64,000 nt of DNA from Marinisporobacter sp. (GCA_025210525.1 JAOARP010000047.1:372001-436000); one strand, 5' to 3'; positions 1 to 9,073 are shown, counted from the first letter of the stretch. Notes: a model not told the origin generated them from the sequence alone. Program-made: numbers and translations.

Positions 1-98
1 GAAAACATACTTTCCATAATGCCAAATAATATACCTCTTTTTACTTTTGATTGAAAGCTTCCTGATAATTTTAAAATTCTACGAACAGAACAAAGCAT
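1..98 (-). CDS. ABC transporter permease/ATPase subunit, N-terminal 32 residues only (gene runs off the window)
   Basis: An ATG at 98 is preceded by a perfect AAAGGAGGTG ribosome-binding site. The frame stays open to the window edge and reads MLCSVRRILKLSGSF and onward, like the N-terminus of an ABC exporter half-transporter ahead of its first membrane helix. It begins one base after the stop of the complete ABC exporter gene upstream, so the two are translationally linked and probably form a heterodimer of the YbtP/YbtQ type. Only the start is visible, so the family is inferred mainly from context. Confidence 0.7.
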   Translation of the reverse strand, partial: MLCSVRRILKLSGSFQSKVKRGILFGIMESMF

Positions 99-99
99 G

Positions 100-1842
100 T
101 TAGCACACCTCCTTTGTACTTATTTTAAAGTTAAGAGATTCTTCATATTTTTTATACATGATTTTATAAAGCCCTTCCTTTTCCATTAGCTCTCTATGCT
201 TTCCTTCTTCTATCTTTTCTCCCTTTGAAAGGACAACTATTTTATTGCTATCTATAATGGTTGACAGCCTATGAGCTATAACAAGAACTGTTTTATTTTT
301 AGATAAGTTTGAAATAGCTCTCTGAATTTCCATCTGATTTTCTGCATCTGAAGATGCTGTTGCCTCATCTAAAATAATAATAGGTGCATTTTTTAAAATA
401 GCTCTAGCAATAGCAATTCTTTGCTTCTCTCCACCAGATAATTGATCATGTACACCTCCGATTATAGTATCTAATCCTTTTTCATCAACTAATTTGCTAC
501 AAGAAGCTAGTTTTGCCGCTTTCATAATTTCTTCATCTGTAGCATCTGGTTTTCCCATTCGAATATTGTTTCTGAGTGTATCATTAAAAATAACTGTGTC
601 TTGGAAAACAAAGCTAATATTATCCATGAGCTGCTGTGTAGGTATTTTTTTAATAGGAATCCCTCCTATTAAAATTTCTCCTTCATCTACATCCCAAAAT
701 CTAGCTGAAAGCTTTGCAATCGTACTCTTTCCACAACCTGATTTTCCAACTAATGCAGTTAATGCCCCTTCCTCTACAATAAATGACATGTTTTTCACTG
801 CCTGTTGACTATTGGTATAACTAAAGCTTACATTTTTAAATTCAATAGAATAATTTTGAAAATTTACTTCACAATCACTGTCTTTAATTTCTTCTTCTTC
901 TAAAAATAATCTAATCTTTTCAAAAGATTGATGAATCATTGGCATGGTATCTGTAAATTCTCCTAATTTCACTAATGGAACAGAAAATGAAAAAGACATT
1001 AAAAAGAAAAACATAACCGTACTACTATCCACAGACCCCTTCAATAATAAAATTCCACTGATTGGCAGTAAAATGATCATATTTGCTTTGATCAGAACAG
1101 CAAAGCCTGACATATATCTCCAACAAGATTTATACCAATCTAATACATAATACTTAAATGTATCTACTGTTTGATCTATTTTTACTGTAGCCGCATTTGT
1201 TTTGTTGAAAGATTTAATTACTGTCATTCCTTGTAGATATTCTATAATGGAAAAATTCATATTCATTAAGGAAGTAGAATAATTCTCCATCTTTTCTTGA
1301 CTCCCATTCATCATTCCAGACAATATCTTATAAGCAATTGGAATAATAGCTATTGTTGCAAGGGCTAATCTCCAATCTATAATAAATAATAATATGCCTA
1401 CAAATATAGGCACCCCCAAACTTGATGAAACTTCTGGAACATGATGGGCTAAAAATTTTTCCAGAGTCTCTACATCTTCTACAATAAGCTTTTTATAATA
1501 TCCACTATTTCCTTTAGTCACTACCCCTAAAGATAAACGTTCTAGCTTTTGAAGAATTTCTAATCTAATTCCATATAATAAATCAGCTGTAGCGTCATGG
1601 GAAATATAAGATGATATAAAAAAGCAAACAAATCTAAAAACAATTCCTATCATTGCCCATAAGATATACGTTCCCACTTGGTCATTAGATTGATAAAACA
1701 ATGTAAGAATTCGGTAAATACAATAATAAGGAACAATTGAAAAAATAACCGATAAAAATCCACACAATACTGAAATAACATATTTCTTTTTCTCTTTCTT
1801 ACAAATATGAATAAGTTGTTGAATACTATTCATCATCATCAT
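100..1842 (-). CDS. ABC exporter, fused permease and ATPase (YbtP/YbtQ-like)
   Basis: This 580-residue half-transporter has an N-terminal six-helix membrane domain (about residues 15-310) followed by an ATPase domain. The Walker A is GKSGCGKST, the signature LSGGEKQR and the Walker B IIILDEATAS, with the switch region AHRLS after it, so the ATPase looks intact. It lies downstream of an AraC-type regulator and directly before a second half-transporter, the arrangement of siderophore-type YbtPQ systems. Fur-like boxes nearby support an iron link, but the substrate is inference. The start is uncertain: four ATG codons in a row follow a GAGGAGGG site about 33 bases away, which is farther than usual. 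Confidence 0.85.
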   Translation of the reverse strand: MMMMNSIQQLIHICKKEKKKYVISVLCGFLSVIFSIVPYYCIYRILTLFYQSNDQVGTYILWAMIGIVFRFVCFFISSYISHDATADLLYGIRLEILQKLERLSLGVVTKGNSGYYKKLIVEDVETLEKFLAHHVPEVSSSLGVPIFVGILLFIIDWRLALATIAIIPIAYKILSGMMNGSQEKMENYSTSLMNMNFSIIEYLQGMTVIKSFNKTNAATVKIDQTVDTFKYYVLDWYKSCWRYMSGFAVLIKANMIILLPISGILLLKGSVDSSTVMFFFLMSFSFSVPLVKLGEFTDTMPMIHQSFEKIRLFLEEEEIKDSDCEVNFQNYSIEFKNVSFSYTNSQQAVKNMSFIVEEGALTALVGKSGCGKSTIAKLSARFWDVDEGEILIGGIPIKKIPTQQLMDNISFVFQDTVIFNDTLRNNIRMGKPDATDEEIMKAAKLASCSKLVDEKGLDTIIGGVHDQLSGGEKQRIAIARAILKNAPIIILDEATASSDAENQMEIQRAISNLSKNKTVLVIAHRLSTIIDSNKIVVLSKGEKIEEGKHRELMEKEGLYKIMYKKYEESLNFKISTKEVC

Positions 1843-1884
1843 CGCATCATAGCTAATTAACTAACTATTGCTGCATCCCTCCTC

Positions 1885-1903
1885 GTAAATAATTTTCATT
1901 CTC
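1885..1903. promoter_or_regulatory. Weak Fur-box candidate upstream of the ABC exporter
   Basis: Read on the minus strand, the 19-mer GAGAATGAAAATTATTTAC matches 14 of 19 positions of the Fur consensus (three GATAAT-type hexamers). It sits immediately upstream of the GAGGAGGG ribosome-binding site. Alone it would be unconvincing; the better box at 3070-3088 ahead of the linked AraC gene makes it worth noting. Confidence 0.4.
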
Positions 1904-1934
1904 ATCTCTTACTCAAAAAAAATTTTTTCTCCAT

Positions 1935-1980
1935 AAAAAATAAGATTATATAATCCAATCAATTAGAATTATATAATCTT
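1935..1980 (-). terminator. Rho-independent terminator after the AraC regulator
   Basis: A perfect 13-bp stem (1942-1954 with 1968-1980) with a 13-base loop is followed on the minus strand by TTTTTTA. It separates the AraC gene from the ABC exporter, so the exporter probably has its own promoter between this hairpin and its start. Confidence 0.8.
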
Positions 1981-2012
1981 TCTTAAAAAGATTCTGCCTA
2001 TAAAGGGAGCTT

Positions 2013-3002
2013 TTATACTCCAAATTGAAAATCCTTCGGATTTTCTCCATAAATTTCTTTGAAATTTTTAGCAAAATGACTTGCATTCGTATAGCCTATG
2101 GCACATGCTACTTGACCAATATTCAAATCCTTTTGTGCTAATAGTTCTTTTGCCTTCATCATTCTTATATGCTTTAAATACCCAAATATGGTCATGTGAT
2201 GAATTTGCTTAAATCCTTTTTTTAGTTTGTATTCATTTAAATGTACTTCTTTAGCCAACTTACTAATTGTATAAGGCTCTACCATATTTTCTTCAATAAT
2301 CTGCCTTGCTTTTTCGATCGCTTCATGTGCTTGTTTATCTAAAAACAATAATTTTTCTTTCTCTTTTTCTAAGGTAATCTCCTTTTCCCACACAAGGGAT
2401 AACACTTCAATGGCCTTACTCTGCAAATACATCATTTTTCCAATATCAGAAAATGAACAGTCTAACATCTGTTTAAAAATATATTTTATTTCTACTTTAG
2501 GTTTATGGGGTTTCGTTAAATAAATGGCTCTATTTGATTTTTTAAAAGCTATTAAATTTTTTTGTGATTCTCTATTTAATAGATTTTCACTGATAAACCT
2601 TTCATTTGCCATAATGGTAATATATTTTATTTTTCTACCCTCAATATATTTTACGATCCCATTCATTTTTTCTCTAAAATATATACTCATATTGCCACCA
2701 CTCAAATTCATGGGTCCAGCCTCTGCTTCATCGTTAAAGAGATTCCCTTCTACCATATAATTCATTTCACAAGGTGGATTGCTCAAGTTATACTCAAACC
2801 CAATAGATTTTTTTAAATGCAAATCAGTAATACATAACTCTATTCCATTTTTAAATCTTATTTGTTCTATAACCCCTTCTCCAAATTCAGGATTCACATA
2901 ATATCTTATATACATGCCTACTTTTTTACTTTCAAATTTGCATACCTTCACAAAAAAATCATAAAAATCATCCACATTCTTAACAGTGAAATCTTCATTC
3001 AC
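2013..3002 (-). CDS. AraC-family transcriptional regulator
   Basis: This 329-residue protein carries the usual double helix-turn-helix of AraC/XylS regulators in its last 100 residues. The first helix pair is around ISKLAKEVHLNEYKLKKGF; the second ends IGYTNASHFAKNFKEIYGENP, the typical signature. The N-terminal 210 residues are a ligand domain without a recognised motif. A Fur-like box lies upstream and an ABC exporter pair downstream, as for YbtA-type siderophore-responsive activators, so it probably controls that exporter. The start is taken as the GTG at 3002, six bases after GAGAGGTG. The in-frame GTG at 3011 lies inside that Shine-Dalgarno sequence and is less likely. Confidence 0.85.
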   Translation of the reverse strand: MNEDFTVKNVDDFYDFFVKVCKFESKKVGMYIRYYVNPEFGEGVIEQIRFKNGIELCITDLHLKKSIGFEYNLSNPPCEMNYMVEGNLFNDEAEAGPMNLSGGNMSIYFREKMNGIVKYIEGRKIKYITIMANERFISENLLNRESQKNLIAFKKSNRAIYLTKPHKPKVEIKYIFKQMLDCSFSDIGKMMYLQSKAIEVLSLVWEKEITLEKEKEKLLFLDKQAHEAIEKARQIIEENMVEPYTISKLAKEVHLNEYKLKKGFKQIHHMTIFGYLKHIRMMKAKELLAQKDLNIGQVACAIGYTNASHFAKNFKEIYGENPKDFQFGV

Positions 3003-3069
3003 AGGAATCACCTCTCATTTCATCTATTTTAAGGTTTTTTTAGATAGGCTATTAAAAACTTTCACAAAC

Positions 3070-3088
3070 GATATTAATTATCATTATC
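3070..3088. promoter_or_regulatory. Fur box candidate
   Basis: GATATTAATTATCATTATC matches the 19-bp Fur consensus at 16 of 19 positions. It lies between the AraC gene (about 70 bp upstream of its start) and the end of the HxlR gene, so the likely target is the AraC regulator. The match is read from the sequence; iron control is inferred. Confidence 0.65.
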
Positions 3089-3145
3089 TATTATTTTATT
3101 TCATTCCTTTTTATTTGTAAAGTTTATCCCTGCTTTCAAAACCCT

Positions 3146-3493
3146 TTAATCACAAAGAGGATTGATCAATTTATATTTTCCCCCCATATTTTTTTCTCCC
3201 CATTCACACATAGCTTCTAAAATAGGTAAAAGGGTTTTTCCTTTTTCTGTTAAGCTGTATTCTACTTTCGGTGGAACCTCAGGATAAACAACTCTACAAA
3301 CCAATCCATCTTCTTCTAATTCCCTTAATTGATTGGTTAAAGATTTATGAGAAATCTTATTGATAAAACCTTTAATCTGACCAAACCGCTTAGTTCCCAC
3401 TTCCCCTAAAAAATATAATATTAGTGGTTTCCATTTTCCACTTATCATATCTAAAGTCACTTCTATTTCACATACTACTTCTTTATATTTCAA
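3146..3493 (-). CDS. HxlR-family winged-helix regulator, possibly redox-sensing
   Basis: At 115 residues it has the family's normal length. The hallmarks are an N-terminal Cys (C8) before [12 protein letters not shown], then [17 protein letters not shown] as the recognition helix and the wing [17 protein letters not shown]. In HxlR proteins such as YodB, CatR and HypR of Bacillus, an N-terminal Cys senses quinones, diamide or hypochlorite; C8 is in the right place to do this, but that is inference. The gene is divergent from a short-chain dehydrogenase. The 210-bp gap holds an imperfect palindrome that probably serves autoregulation and control of the dehydrogenase. Confidence 0.9.
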   Translation of the reverse strand: MKYKEVVCEIEVTLDMISGKWKPLILYFLGEVGTKRFGQIKGFINKISHKSLTNQLRELEEDGLVCRVVYPEVPPKVEYSLTEKGKTLLPILEAMCEWGEKNMGGKYKLINPLCD

Positions 3494-3519
3494 TGCTTTT
3501 ACCCCCTAAAATTCACTTC

Positions 3520-3562
3520 ATAGTTACCTTTTCGTTACTATGTTCAAAAAAAGTGCATACTT
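3520..3562. promoter_or_regulatory. Composite HxlR-type operator between hxlR and the dehydrogenase
   Basis: There are two overlapping dyads. Positions 3520-3541 form a 22-bp near-palindrome with arms ATAGTTAC and GTTACTAT (one mismatched pair). Positions 3538-3562 have arms in a 9-7-9 layout ending GTGCATACT. The 15-mer AAAAAGTGCATACTT (3548-3562) recurs exactly at 16025-16039 ahead of a nitroreductase remnant. A separate perfect 14-bp palindrome, AAGTTTGCAAACTT, lies at 3599-3612. GTAACTA-like half-sites resemble known operators of HxlR proteins. Confidence 0.6.
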
Positions 3563-3706
3563 AACAATATGGTTTCTGCTTATTATAATTAAATCATGAA
3601 GTTTGCAAACTTTTCAAGCTCTAATAATATAAGTACTCTCAAAAAATAAACAGGTTTAATAAATTCTTTAATTATTCCTTACTAAAATAAAATTGGAGGT
3701 TATCAT

Positions 3707-4426
3707 ATGAAAAAATTAATTGTTATCACAGGCGCAAGTTCTGGTATCGGTAAAGCTACTGCTATTAAATTATCTAAGAAAGGTCATCCTTTATTATTAT
3801 TAGCTAGAAATCTAGAAAAGTTAATGGAATTAAATCTACCAAATACAATCTGTAAAAGTGTTGATGTAACAGATATTGAAGCTATACAATCAGCAGTAAA
3901 TGAAGCCGAAGAAAGGTACGGCAAAGTTGATTGTTTCATAAATAATGCAGGCATTATGCTTCTTGGTGAAGCTCACCATCAAAATCCTGAGGAATGGAAA
4001 AAAATGTTGGATGTAAATGTTATGGGCGTTCTAAATGGTATTCATGTTGTATTAGATAATATGATCAAAAGAAATGAAGGAACTATTGTAAATATCAGCT
4101 CTATTGCAGGAAGAAAGACTTTCCCTAATCATGCAGCATATTGTGGTACAAAATTTGCTGTACACGCTATAACAGAAAATGTTAGAGAAGAAGTAGCCAA
4201 ACATAATATTCGAATGATCACAATAGCTCCTGGTGTCGTTGAAACAAATCTTCTAAGTCACACAACTTCAGACGAAATAAAGGGTGGTTACACAGATTGG
4301 AAAAAAACAATAGGAGGAGGATTACAAGCAGAAGATATTGCTAATGCTATCTGTTTTGCTTATTCACAACCTCAAAATGTTTGTATTCGAGAAATAGTTA
4401 TTGCTCAAACAAAGCAAGATGCCTAA
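3707..4426 (+). CDS. Short-chain dehydrogenase/reductase (SDR)
   Basis: This 239-residue classical SDR has the NAD(P)-binding motif TGASSGIGKAT at residues 7-17, NNAG near residue 87, an active-site serine in VNISSIAG, and YCGTKFAV with the catalytic Tyr-x3-Lys. It is a soluble oxidoreductase; the substrate cannot be told from sequence. A clean GGAGG site precedes the ATG. The divergent HxlR regulator with a redox-type Cys suggests a role in detoxifying electrophiles, carbonyls or quinones, which is inference from neighbouring-gene logic. Confidence 0.9.
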   Translation: MKKLIVITGASSGIGKATAIKLSKKGHPLLLLARNLEKLMELNLPNTICKSVDVTDIEAIQSAVNEAEERYGKVDCFINNAGIMLLGEAHHQNPEEWKKMLDVNVMGVLNGIHVVLDNMIKRNEGTIVNISSIAGRKTFPNHAAYCGTKFAVHAITENVREEVAKHNIRMITIAPGVVETNLLSHTTSDEIKGGYTDWKKTIGGGLQAEDIANAICFAYSQPQNVCIREIVIAQTKQDA

Positions 4427-4488
4427 GGAACTTTTTTTCATCTCCCTTCGTCTAATCAATTGAACAAGAAAAAAGGAGATGAAAAATC

Positions 4489-5259
4489 ATGAAAACAACT
4501 AAAACCCTTATTATTTTAGTATTATGTCTAATAATTGCTTTTTCTATGACTGGCTGCGCAACTACTACAAACACATCGCATGCCAACGAGCAAAAACAAA
4601 ATTCAAATCAGATCAATGATCAATATGAAACAGTAGGTGAAATTATTGTTCTTGAAGAAGATACTGTCCATGTATTAACTGGAGATGTAGCAGAAATTTT
4701 TAAAGTAGATCAAGAAAAAGTAAAAGATTTTTATTTAGGTGAAACTGTAGGTGTTAAAAAAATCAGTGATAATCAATTTGAATTAGAAAAGTATAAAATA
4801 AATAATTTTGATGTAAAACATACAAATATGGGTCATATGATTTTAACCGTTTCTGGTAAAATCAAAGAAATGAAGGATGATAAATTTATCATGAGTACAA
4901 AGGATGAAGATATGGAATTCGAAACACCCGATGAATTCTCTTTAGAAAAAGGAACAGAAATAACAGTTGATTATTTGAAATTCCAACCAGAGTCACAAGA
5001 AAAAATACTAATTGATGTATATGATGAAACTTCAAAAATCAACCTAACTGTTACCCATATACGTAGAGCTGAAAATGGGATAATGGTACTCGATACAGAA
5101 GATGAAAAAGGTTTAAAGTATGAAGTATATGTATTAGGCAGGTCTGTTTTAAATTTCAACCATTCTGACTTAAAAGAACATGATGAAATAACCGTATATC
5201 CTGAAGTGATTAGAGAAATTTACCCTACTCAAATAGATGCTAAAATGATTAAAAAATAG
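4489..5259 (+). CDS. Hypothetical surface lipoprotein
   Basis: This 256-residue protein begins with a lipoprotein signal: charged KTTK, a hydrophobic stretch, and the lipobox SMTGC with Cys23 as the lipidation site. A Ser/Asn/Gln-rich linker follows. The rest is acidic, beta-rich in character and contains no motif I recognise. It starts 62 bp after the dehydrogenase, behind AAGGAGATG, and ends at a shared terminator, so it may be cotranscribed with that gene. Function unknown. Confidence 0.75.
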   Translation: MKTTKTLIILVLCLIIAFSMTGCATTTNTSHANEQKQNSNQINDQYETVGEIIVLEEDTVHVLTGDVAEIFKVDQEKVKDFYLGETVGVKKISDNQFELEKYKINNFDVKHTNMGHMILTVSGKIKEMKDDKFIMSTKDEDMEFETPDEFSLEKGTEITVDYLKFQPESQEKILIDVYDETSKINLTVTHIRRAENGIMVLDTEDEKGLKYEVYVLGRSVLNFNHSDLKEHDEITVYPEVIREIYPTQIDAKMIKK

Positions 5260-5263
5260 TAAT

Positions 5264-5295
5264 AAAAAAATCTTAAGAGTTCTTAAGATTTTTTT
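5264..5295. terminator. Bidirectional terminator between convergent genes
   Basis: The 15-bp stem AAAAAAATCTTAAGA paired with TCTTAAGATTTTTTT has a two-base gap, giving U-tracts on both strands. It lies between the plus-strand lipoprotein gene and the minus-strand MATE gene and can end both transcripts. Confidence 0.85.
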
Positions 5296-5335
5296 TATTA
5301 CTATTTTTAGTAGATTTTACTTTTTCCTTGATCAA

Positions 5336-6685
5336 CTATTGCTTAAAATTACAAGCAGCTTTTACATAGAGCTGATTACTTCTTTTAACTAAATACATAC
5401 CGATCACAAAAGTCATACACTCTGCAAATGGAACCGTTAGCCATACTCCATTCATTCCAATCATTAGGGGTAGTATATTTATTCCTAAAATAATAAATAC
5501 AATTCCTCTACAAGCAGCTATAATAATAGACGCTTTAGCATCTCCTATAGCTGTAAAATATCCTGAATGAATAATATTAAATCCACACATTAAAAAGGAA
5601 AATGAAAATATTTTTGAGCCCCTTACTGCTAAGTCTAGAATCTCATTATTCCCACTTGCAAATAATGATACTAATTCTTCTCCTAATGCAAACAATATAA
5701 AAAATAATATTACTCCAACAACTAAATTTACCTTTGATGCTAACTTTAATGTATTATTTAACCGATCATATTTTTTGTATCCATAGTTATAGCTCAATAT
5801 AGGGCCTATTCCATCTGATATACCAAACATAATAAGGATTCCAAATTGAGATATATAATTTATTGTTGTAAATGCTGCAACACCAGCTTCTCCAGCTACT
5901 CTCATAAATGTCATATTAAACAAATAGGACGTAGTAGCTGATGCAATTGCAATAACCCCTTCTGATGAACCATTATATGCCATTGGTATAATAGTTGATG
6001 GATCAAACTTTCCACTAAATATATTTACGATATTCTTCTTATTAAACATAGGAGGTGCTACTATGAAAAAAGCTGCTACATATGCTATTCCTGTGGCAAT
6101 TGCTGCTCCTTTTATTCCTAAGCTTAATTGTTTTATAAGTATAAAATCTAAACTTATATTTGCAATAACACTTAAAATCATCCCTCTTAAATACAATTCT
6201 GGTTTTCCTACTACTCTATTTGTAAATCCAAATAAAAACATCAAAGACATAAGAGGTGCAAAAATACCTATTGTTCTCGTATATATGGCTACCCCTTCTA
6301 ATAATACTTGATTTGCACCTAATAATACTGCGATTTCTTCACTAAATAACCTTGCCACTACTGCAATCATTAAAGATATGATTGTAATAACCACAGACGC
6401 TGTTTTAAAAATATTTTGTGCTTCTTCTTTTTTACCTTCTCCTAAACGTCTCCCCATAAAGCTTAAAGAGCCTATACTTATAATCATACTAAAACCTATA
6501 ATCACTTGCATAAATGGTTGAACTATATTTACACTGGCTAGTGCATTTTGCCCAACAAAATTCCCTAAAAATATTCCATCTATAATAGTTTGTACCCCTG
6601 CTATAATCATAGAAATGATTGCTGGGATTGAAAATTGAATAAATAATTTAGATATTTTCTCTGTTCCTAATATGTTTTCACGCAT
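5336..6685 (-). CDS. MATE-family multidrug efflux transporter
   Basis: This 449-residue inner-membrane protein has twelve hydrophobic segments and the opening ENILGTEKISKLFIQFSIP, typical of the MATE (NorM/MepA) family that exports cationic drugs against Na+ or H+. The ATG at 6685 is chosen because GGAGGTAG lies six bases upstream; the longer frame starting at 6712 lacks such a site. A MerR-type promoter with a 19-bp spacer drives it, and the MerR gene lies directly upstream, so drug-induced expression by that regulator is likely. Confidence 0.9.
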   Translation of the reverse strand: MRENILGTEKISKLFIQFSIPAIISMIIAGVQTIIDGIFLGNFVGQNALASVNIVQPFMQVIIGFSMIISIGSLSFMGRRLGEGKKEEAQNIFKTASVVITIISLMIAVVARLFSEEIAVLLGANQVLLEGVAIYTRTIGIFAPLMSLMFLFGFTNRVVGKPELYLRGMILSVIANISLDFILIKQLSLGIKGAAIATGIAYVAAFFIVAPPMFNKKNIVNIFSGKFDPSTIIPMAYNGSSEGVIAIASATTSYLFNMTFMRVAGEAGVAAFTTINYISQFGILIMFGISDGIGPILSYNYGYKKYDRLNNTLKLASKVNLVVGVILFFILFALGEELVSLFASGNNEILDLAVRGSKIFSFSFLMCGFNIIHSGYFTAIGDAKASIIIAACRGIVFIILGINILPLMIGMNGVWLTVPFAECMTFVIGMYLVKRSNQLYVKAACNFKQ

Positions 6686-6757
6686 TTTTCTACCTCCAAA
6701 AGAATATAGCAAAATATATCCTGCCTATAATAAATATGTTTTCTTCTAATGAGGTAC

Positions 6758-6788
6758 ATTATAAACCTTTGTGTTACACAAAAGTCAA
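6758..6788 (-). promoter_or_regulatory. MerR-type promoter for the MATE gene
   Basis: On the minus strand TTGACT (6783-6788) and TATAAT (6758-6763) are separated by 19 bp, the long spacer that defines promoters activated by MerR-family DNA distortion. The spacer holds the dyad TTTGTGT-T-ACACAAA (6768-6782). The -35 element contains the TGA stop of the MerR gene itself. Confidence 0.85.
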
Positions 6789-7612
6789 TATCTTTTTATA
6801 GGAATTTGTATTTCGAATAATCCCTCTTCTCTTTTGTCTGTCACACTAATATCTATTTGAACAATTTGAAGAATATCACCACATACTTCATATCCCTTTT
6901 GTTCAATAGATGCTATCATTTTTCTTAAATAAACTTCCATATCCCAAATGCTTCCTTTATGGTACATACAAGCATAGGTCCCTTTCTTAATCTTTTTTAT
7001 ATGACTTTCATCAATATTTTCTTTATCCTTAATAAAAAGAAATAAGATAATTGATTCTGTATATTTATTTTTCTTTATATCTTTTTGTTTGATCATTGTT
7101 CCAATGCGATTACTTCCCACTAAGGGAGATATTTCTTTTAAAGCATTTTCCAATTCTAAAAATGTATAATTTAAATCAATTTTATCTTTGATAGGTTTAT
7201 CAAAGGTAATGATTTCTCTTTCTTCAATTTCTTTTACTATGATTTTTTCAAAATCTGATACTTGAGAAATGTATTCTAAATGCTTTATTTTTCCACTAAT
7301 GCTTTCTTCTAGCTTTTGTAATTCTTTTATTTTCTTTCTAAGCTCATCCTGCTTATCTTTTAAGATATCGATAGATTGTTTTAAATTTCTATTGTTAAAA
7401 TATTTTTTAATTTCATCAATACTCATCCCTAGTTGGCGAAGCTCTTTAATAGTTCCCAATTTTTCATCCTGTAAAATGGAATAGTATCTATATCCTGTTT
7501 CTGGATCTACTTTAATAGGCTTAAATAAACCTATTCTATCATAATGTCTTAATGTTTCAGTAGTAACATTTCTTAATTTTGAATATTCTCCAATAGATAA
7601 TTTATTCTTCAT
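6785..7612 (-). CDS. MerR-family regulator with GyrI-like effector domain (BmrR/BltR type)
   Basis: This 275-residue protein has an N-terminal MerR winged helix (LSIGEYSKLRNVTTETLRHY, then DRIGLFKPIKVDPETGYRYY), a dimerising coiled coil at about 75-125, and a C-terminal multidrug-binding GyrI-like domain ending IQIPIKRY. This is the layout of BmrR/BltR activators of drug pumps. Its target is the MATE gene just downstream, through a 19-bp-spacer promoter overlapping its own stop codon. Which drugs it senses is unknown. Confidence 0.92.
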   Translation of the reverse strand: MKNKLSIGEYSKLRNVTTETLRHYDRIGLFKPIKVDPETGYRYYSILQDEKLGTIKELRQLGMSIDEIKKYFNNRNLKQSIDILKDKQDELRKKIKELQKLEESISGKIKHLEYISQVSDFEKIIVKEIEEREIITFDKPIKDKIDLNYTFLELENALKEISPLVGSNRIGTMIKQKDIKKNKYTESIILFLFIKDKENIDESHIKKIKKGTYACMYHKGSIWDMEVYLRKMIASIEQKGYEVCGDILQIVQIDISVTDKREEGLFEIQIPIKRY

Positions 7613-7677
7613 TTTTTCTCCCCATTTCCTAACTCAGGAATTCAAAAAATCCCTATTTCAAAATATACTGACTTGCT

Positions 7678-7785
7678 TTATAATATTAACAATATCATTA
7701 GCACCGCTCCTTCAAGCAGTTCACCGTTTTTAATAACTTTTGTAGCTTCTGTATAAACCTTATCCTCCGTTGTTATTTGAAACAC
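7678..7785 (-). pseudogene. Possible 35-codon ORF or gene fragment in the 7613-8022 gap
   Basis: A GTG-started frame reads VFQITTEDKVYTEATKVI and ends GELLEGAVLMILLIL. Its composition looks protein-like, but no good ribosome-binding site sits at the right distance and I do not recognise it. It may be a decayed gene end. The rest of the 410-bp gap (7613-8022) holds the terminator at 7924-7958 and otherwise only AT-rich sequence. Confidence 0.3.
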
Positions 7786-7923
7786 TCATCTTATCTATAC
7801 TTTATAGTATAAATTCAACATTGAAAAGGAATACACTATCCTTGGTTTAGTCATAATGTTTAAAATATCATCAAATTTCTTGAAAGTTTTAAGGAGTAGC
7901 CATAGATATAACTTTAATACTAT

Positions 7924-7958
7924 AAAAAAATGAGGGAACTTATACTACCATTCCCTCA
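7924..7958 (-). terminator. Terminator after the 76-residue hypothetical gene
   Basis: The stem TGAGGGAA (7931-7938) pairs with TTCCCTCA (7951-7958) and is followed on the minus strand by seven T. Confidence 0.8.
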
Positions 7959-8022
7959 ACTAAATATGTGATACTTTTAATCATCAACAAGGAAGATGAT
8001 CATCCTATATTATTTTACAATA

Positions 8023-8253
8023 TTACTCACGAACTCTTGAAAGGATATAAAATTCATAATTATAGTGAGTCCCATCTACTCCATAACTAGCATTCGTTAC
8101 TTGAAATTCTTTTATCTCATAATTAAAATGATACAACCAGTATAATACATAAGCAATAGGTGATTCCTTAGCCCAAGCTACATCATAAGGATAACCGTCC
8201 ACTGAAATTACTTTCTCATGAGTCGCCAGTAAAACAACAAAATCAGTCGTCAT
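8023..8253 (-). CDS. Hypothetical protein, 76 residues
   Basis: A small soluble protein rich in aromatic residues (YVLYWLYHFNYE in the middle). The ATG at 8253 is chosen because AGAGGTG lies seven bases upstream; the longer frame to 8307 has no such site. A strong terminator follows. I do not recognise a family, and its neighbours (a YjbR-like protein upstream) give no clear hint. Confidence 0.6.
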   Translation of the reverse strand: MTTDFVVLLATHEKVISVDGYPYDVAWAKESPIAYVLYWLYHFNYEIKEFQVTNASYGVDGTHYNYEFYILSRVRE

Positions 8254-8327
8254 ATTTACACCTCTTTTCATTGTTTTAATACATAGCATGCATGTCCTTG
8301 TTTTCACTACATAGTATGCTGAAATAC

Positions 8328-8750
8328 TTAAATAGTGTTATAAAAAGTGGACAAGTTAAAATCCTCTCCCCCCTTGAAATGTCTTTCATTTTTATCTTCC
8401 ATAATTTCTTTTTGTTTCTTTTTCGGCAATGACTTAAACACCAAATCATAGGAGATATCTATTAATTCTTCTATAAAATCTTCTTCTAAATCTCCATCTA
8501 AATATACCGTATTCCAATTATCCTTATTCATGTGATATCCAGGTTTAATTTCTTTAAACACTGAACGAAGATCATATATTTTGTCTTTTGGATATTTCAC
8601 ATTTATACTAAGCCTATCCGCCTCATGTATATTTATAAGACCAAACATCTTATCGCCAATCTTAAATACTGGAACTGGAATATTAAAAGGTATATCTTCA
8701 ATTGCCCCAAACTTACTTAAAAAATATTTCCTAACCATTTCTTCATTCAT
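8328..8750 (-). CDS. MmcQ/YjbR family protein
   Basis: This 140-residue protein fits the YjbR/CyaY-like fold family: the block VPVFKIGDKMFGLINI, then SINVKYPKD, PGYHMNKDNWNTVYLDGDL and a C-terminal helix with SYDLVFKSLPKKKQ. These small proteins are described as DNA-binding-like, but their cellular role is poorly defined. AGGAG lies seven bases before the chosen ATG at 8750. The gap of 323 bp after it (8751-9073) shows hairpins but no gene. Confidence 0.8.
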   Translation of the reverse strand: MNEEMVRKYFLSKFGAIEDIPFNIPVPVFKIGDKMFGLINIHEADRLSINVKYPKDKIYDLRSVFKEIKPGYHMNKDNWNTVYLDGDLEEDFIEELIDISYDLVFKSLPKKKQKEIMEDKNERHFKGGEDFNLSTFYNTI

Positions 8751-9013
8751 ACGACCACTCCTGTTCTTCACCATTTTTCATATTATTCTACAGATGCTAA
8801 ATTTTCATCATATTTGTCTTTCGTGTATACTACTTTAAAATAGTAAGACATAATGAACTACAATTATGGATTTCAGTAATATTTCTCATTTAAAACCACT
8901 TATATCAAAATAAAATACAAATTATATAATCATATTCATTGTATTCATAAAGAATGAGTCAAGGTTCATCCCTTGACTCTACATTTAATTTATTTGGAAA
9001 TACTAAATAAACA

Positions 9014-9046
9014 ATAAAGGATACTCCTTAATATAGTATCCTTTAT
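9014..9046. terminator. Hairpin after the PNPOx-family gene
   Basis: A perfect 12-bp stem, ATAAAGGATACT with AGTATCCTTTAT, has a nine-base loop and lies just past the stop of the gene ending at 9074. The following T-tract is weak. A second hairpin (GAGTCAAGG/CCTTGACTC, near 8955-8978) lies further downstream; together they probably end transcription. Confidence 0.55.
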
Positions 9047-9073
9047 TCTAGTACGTATATTTTAAATCTCAAC

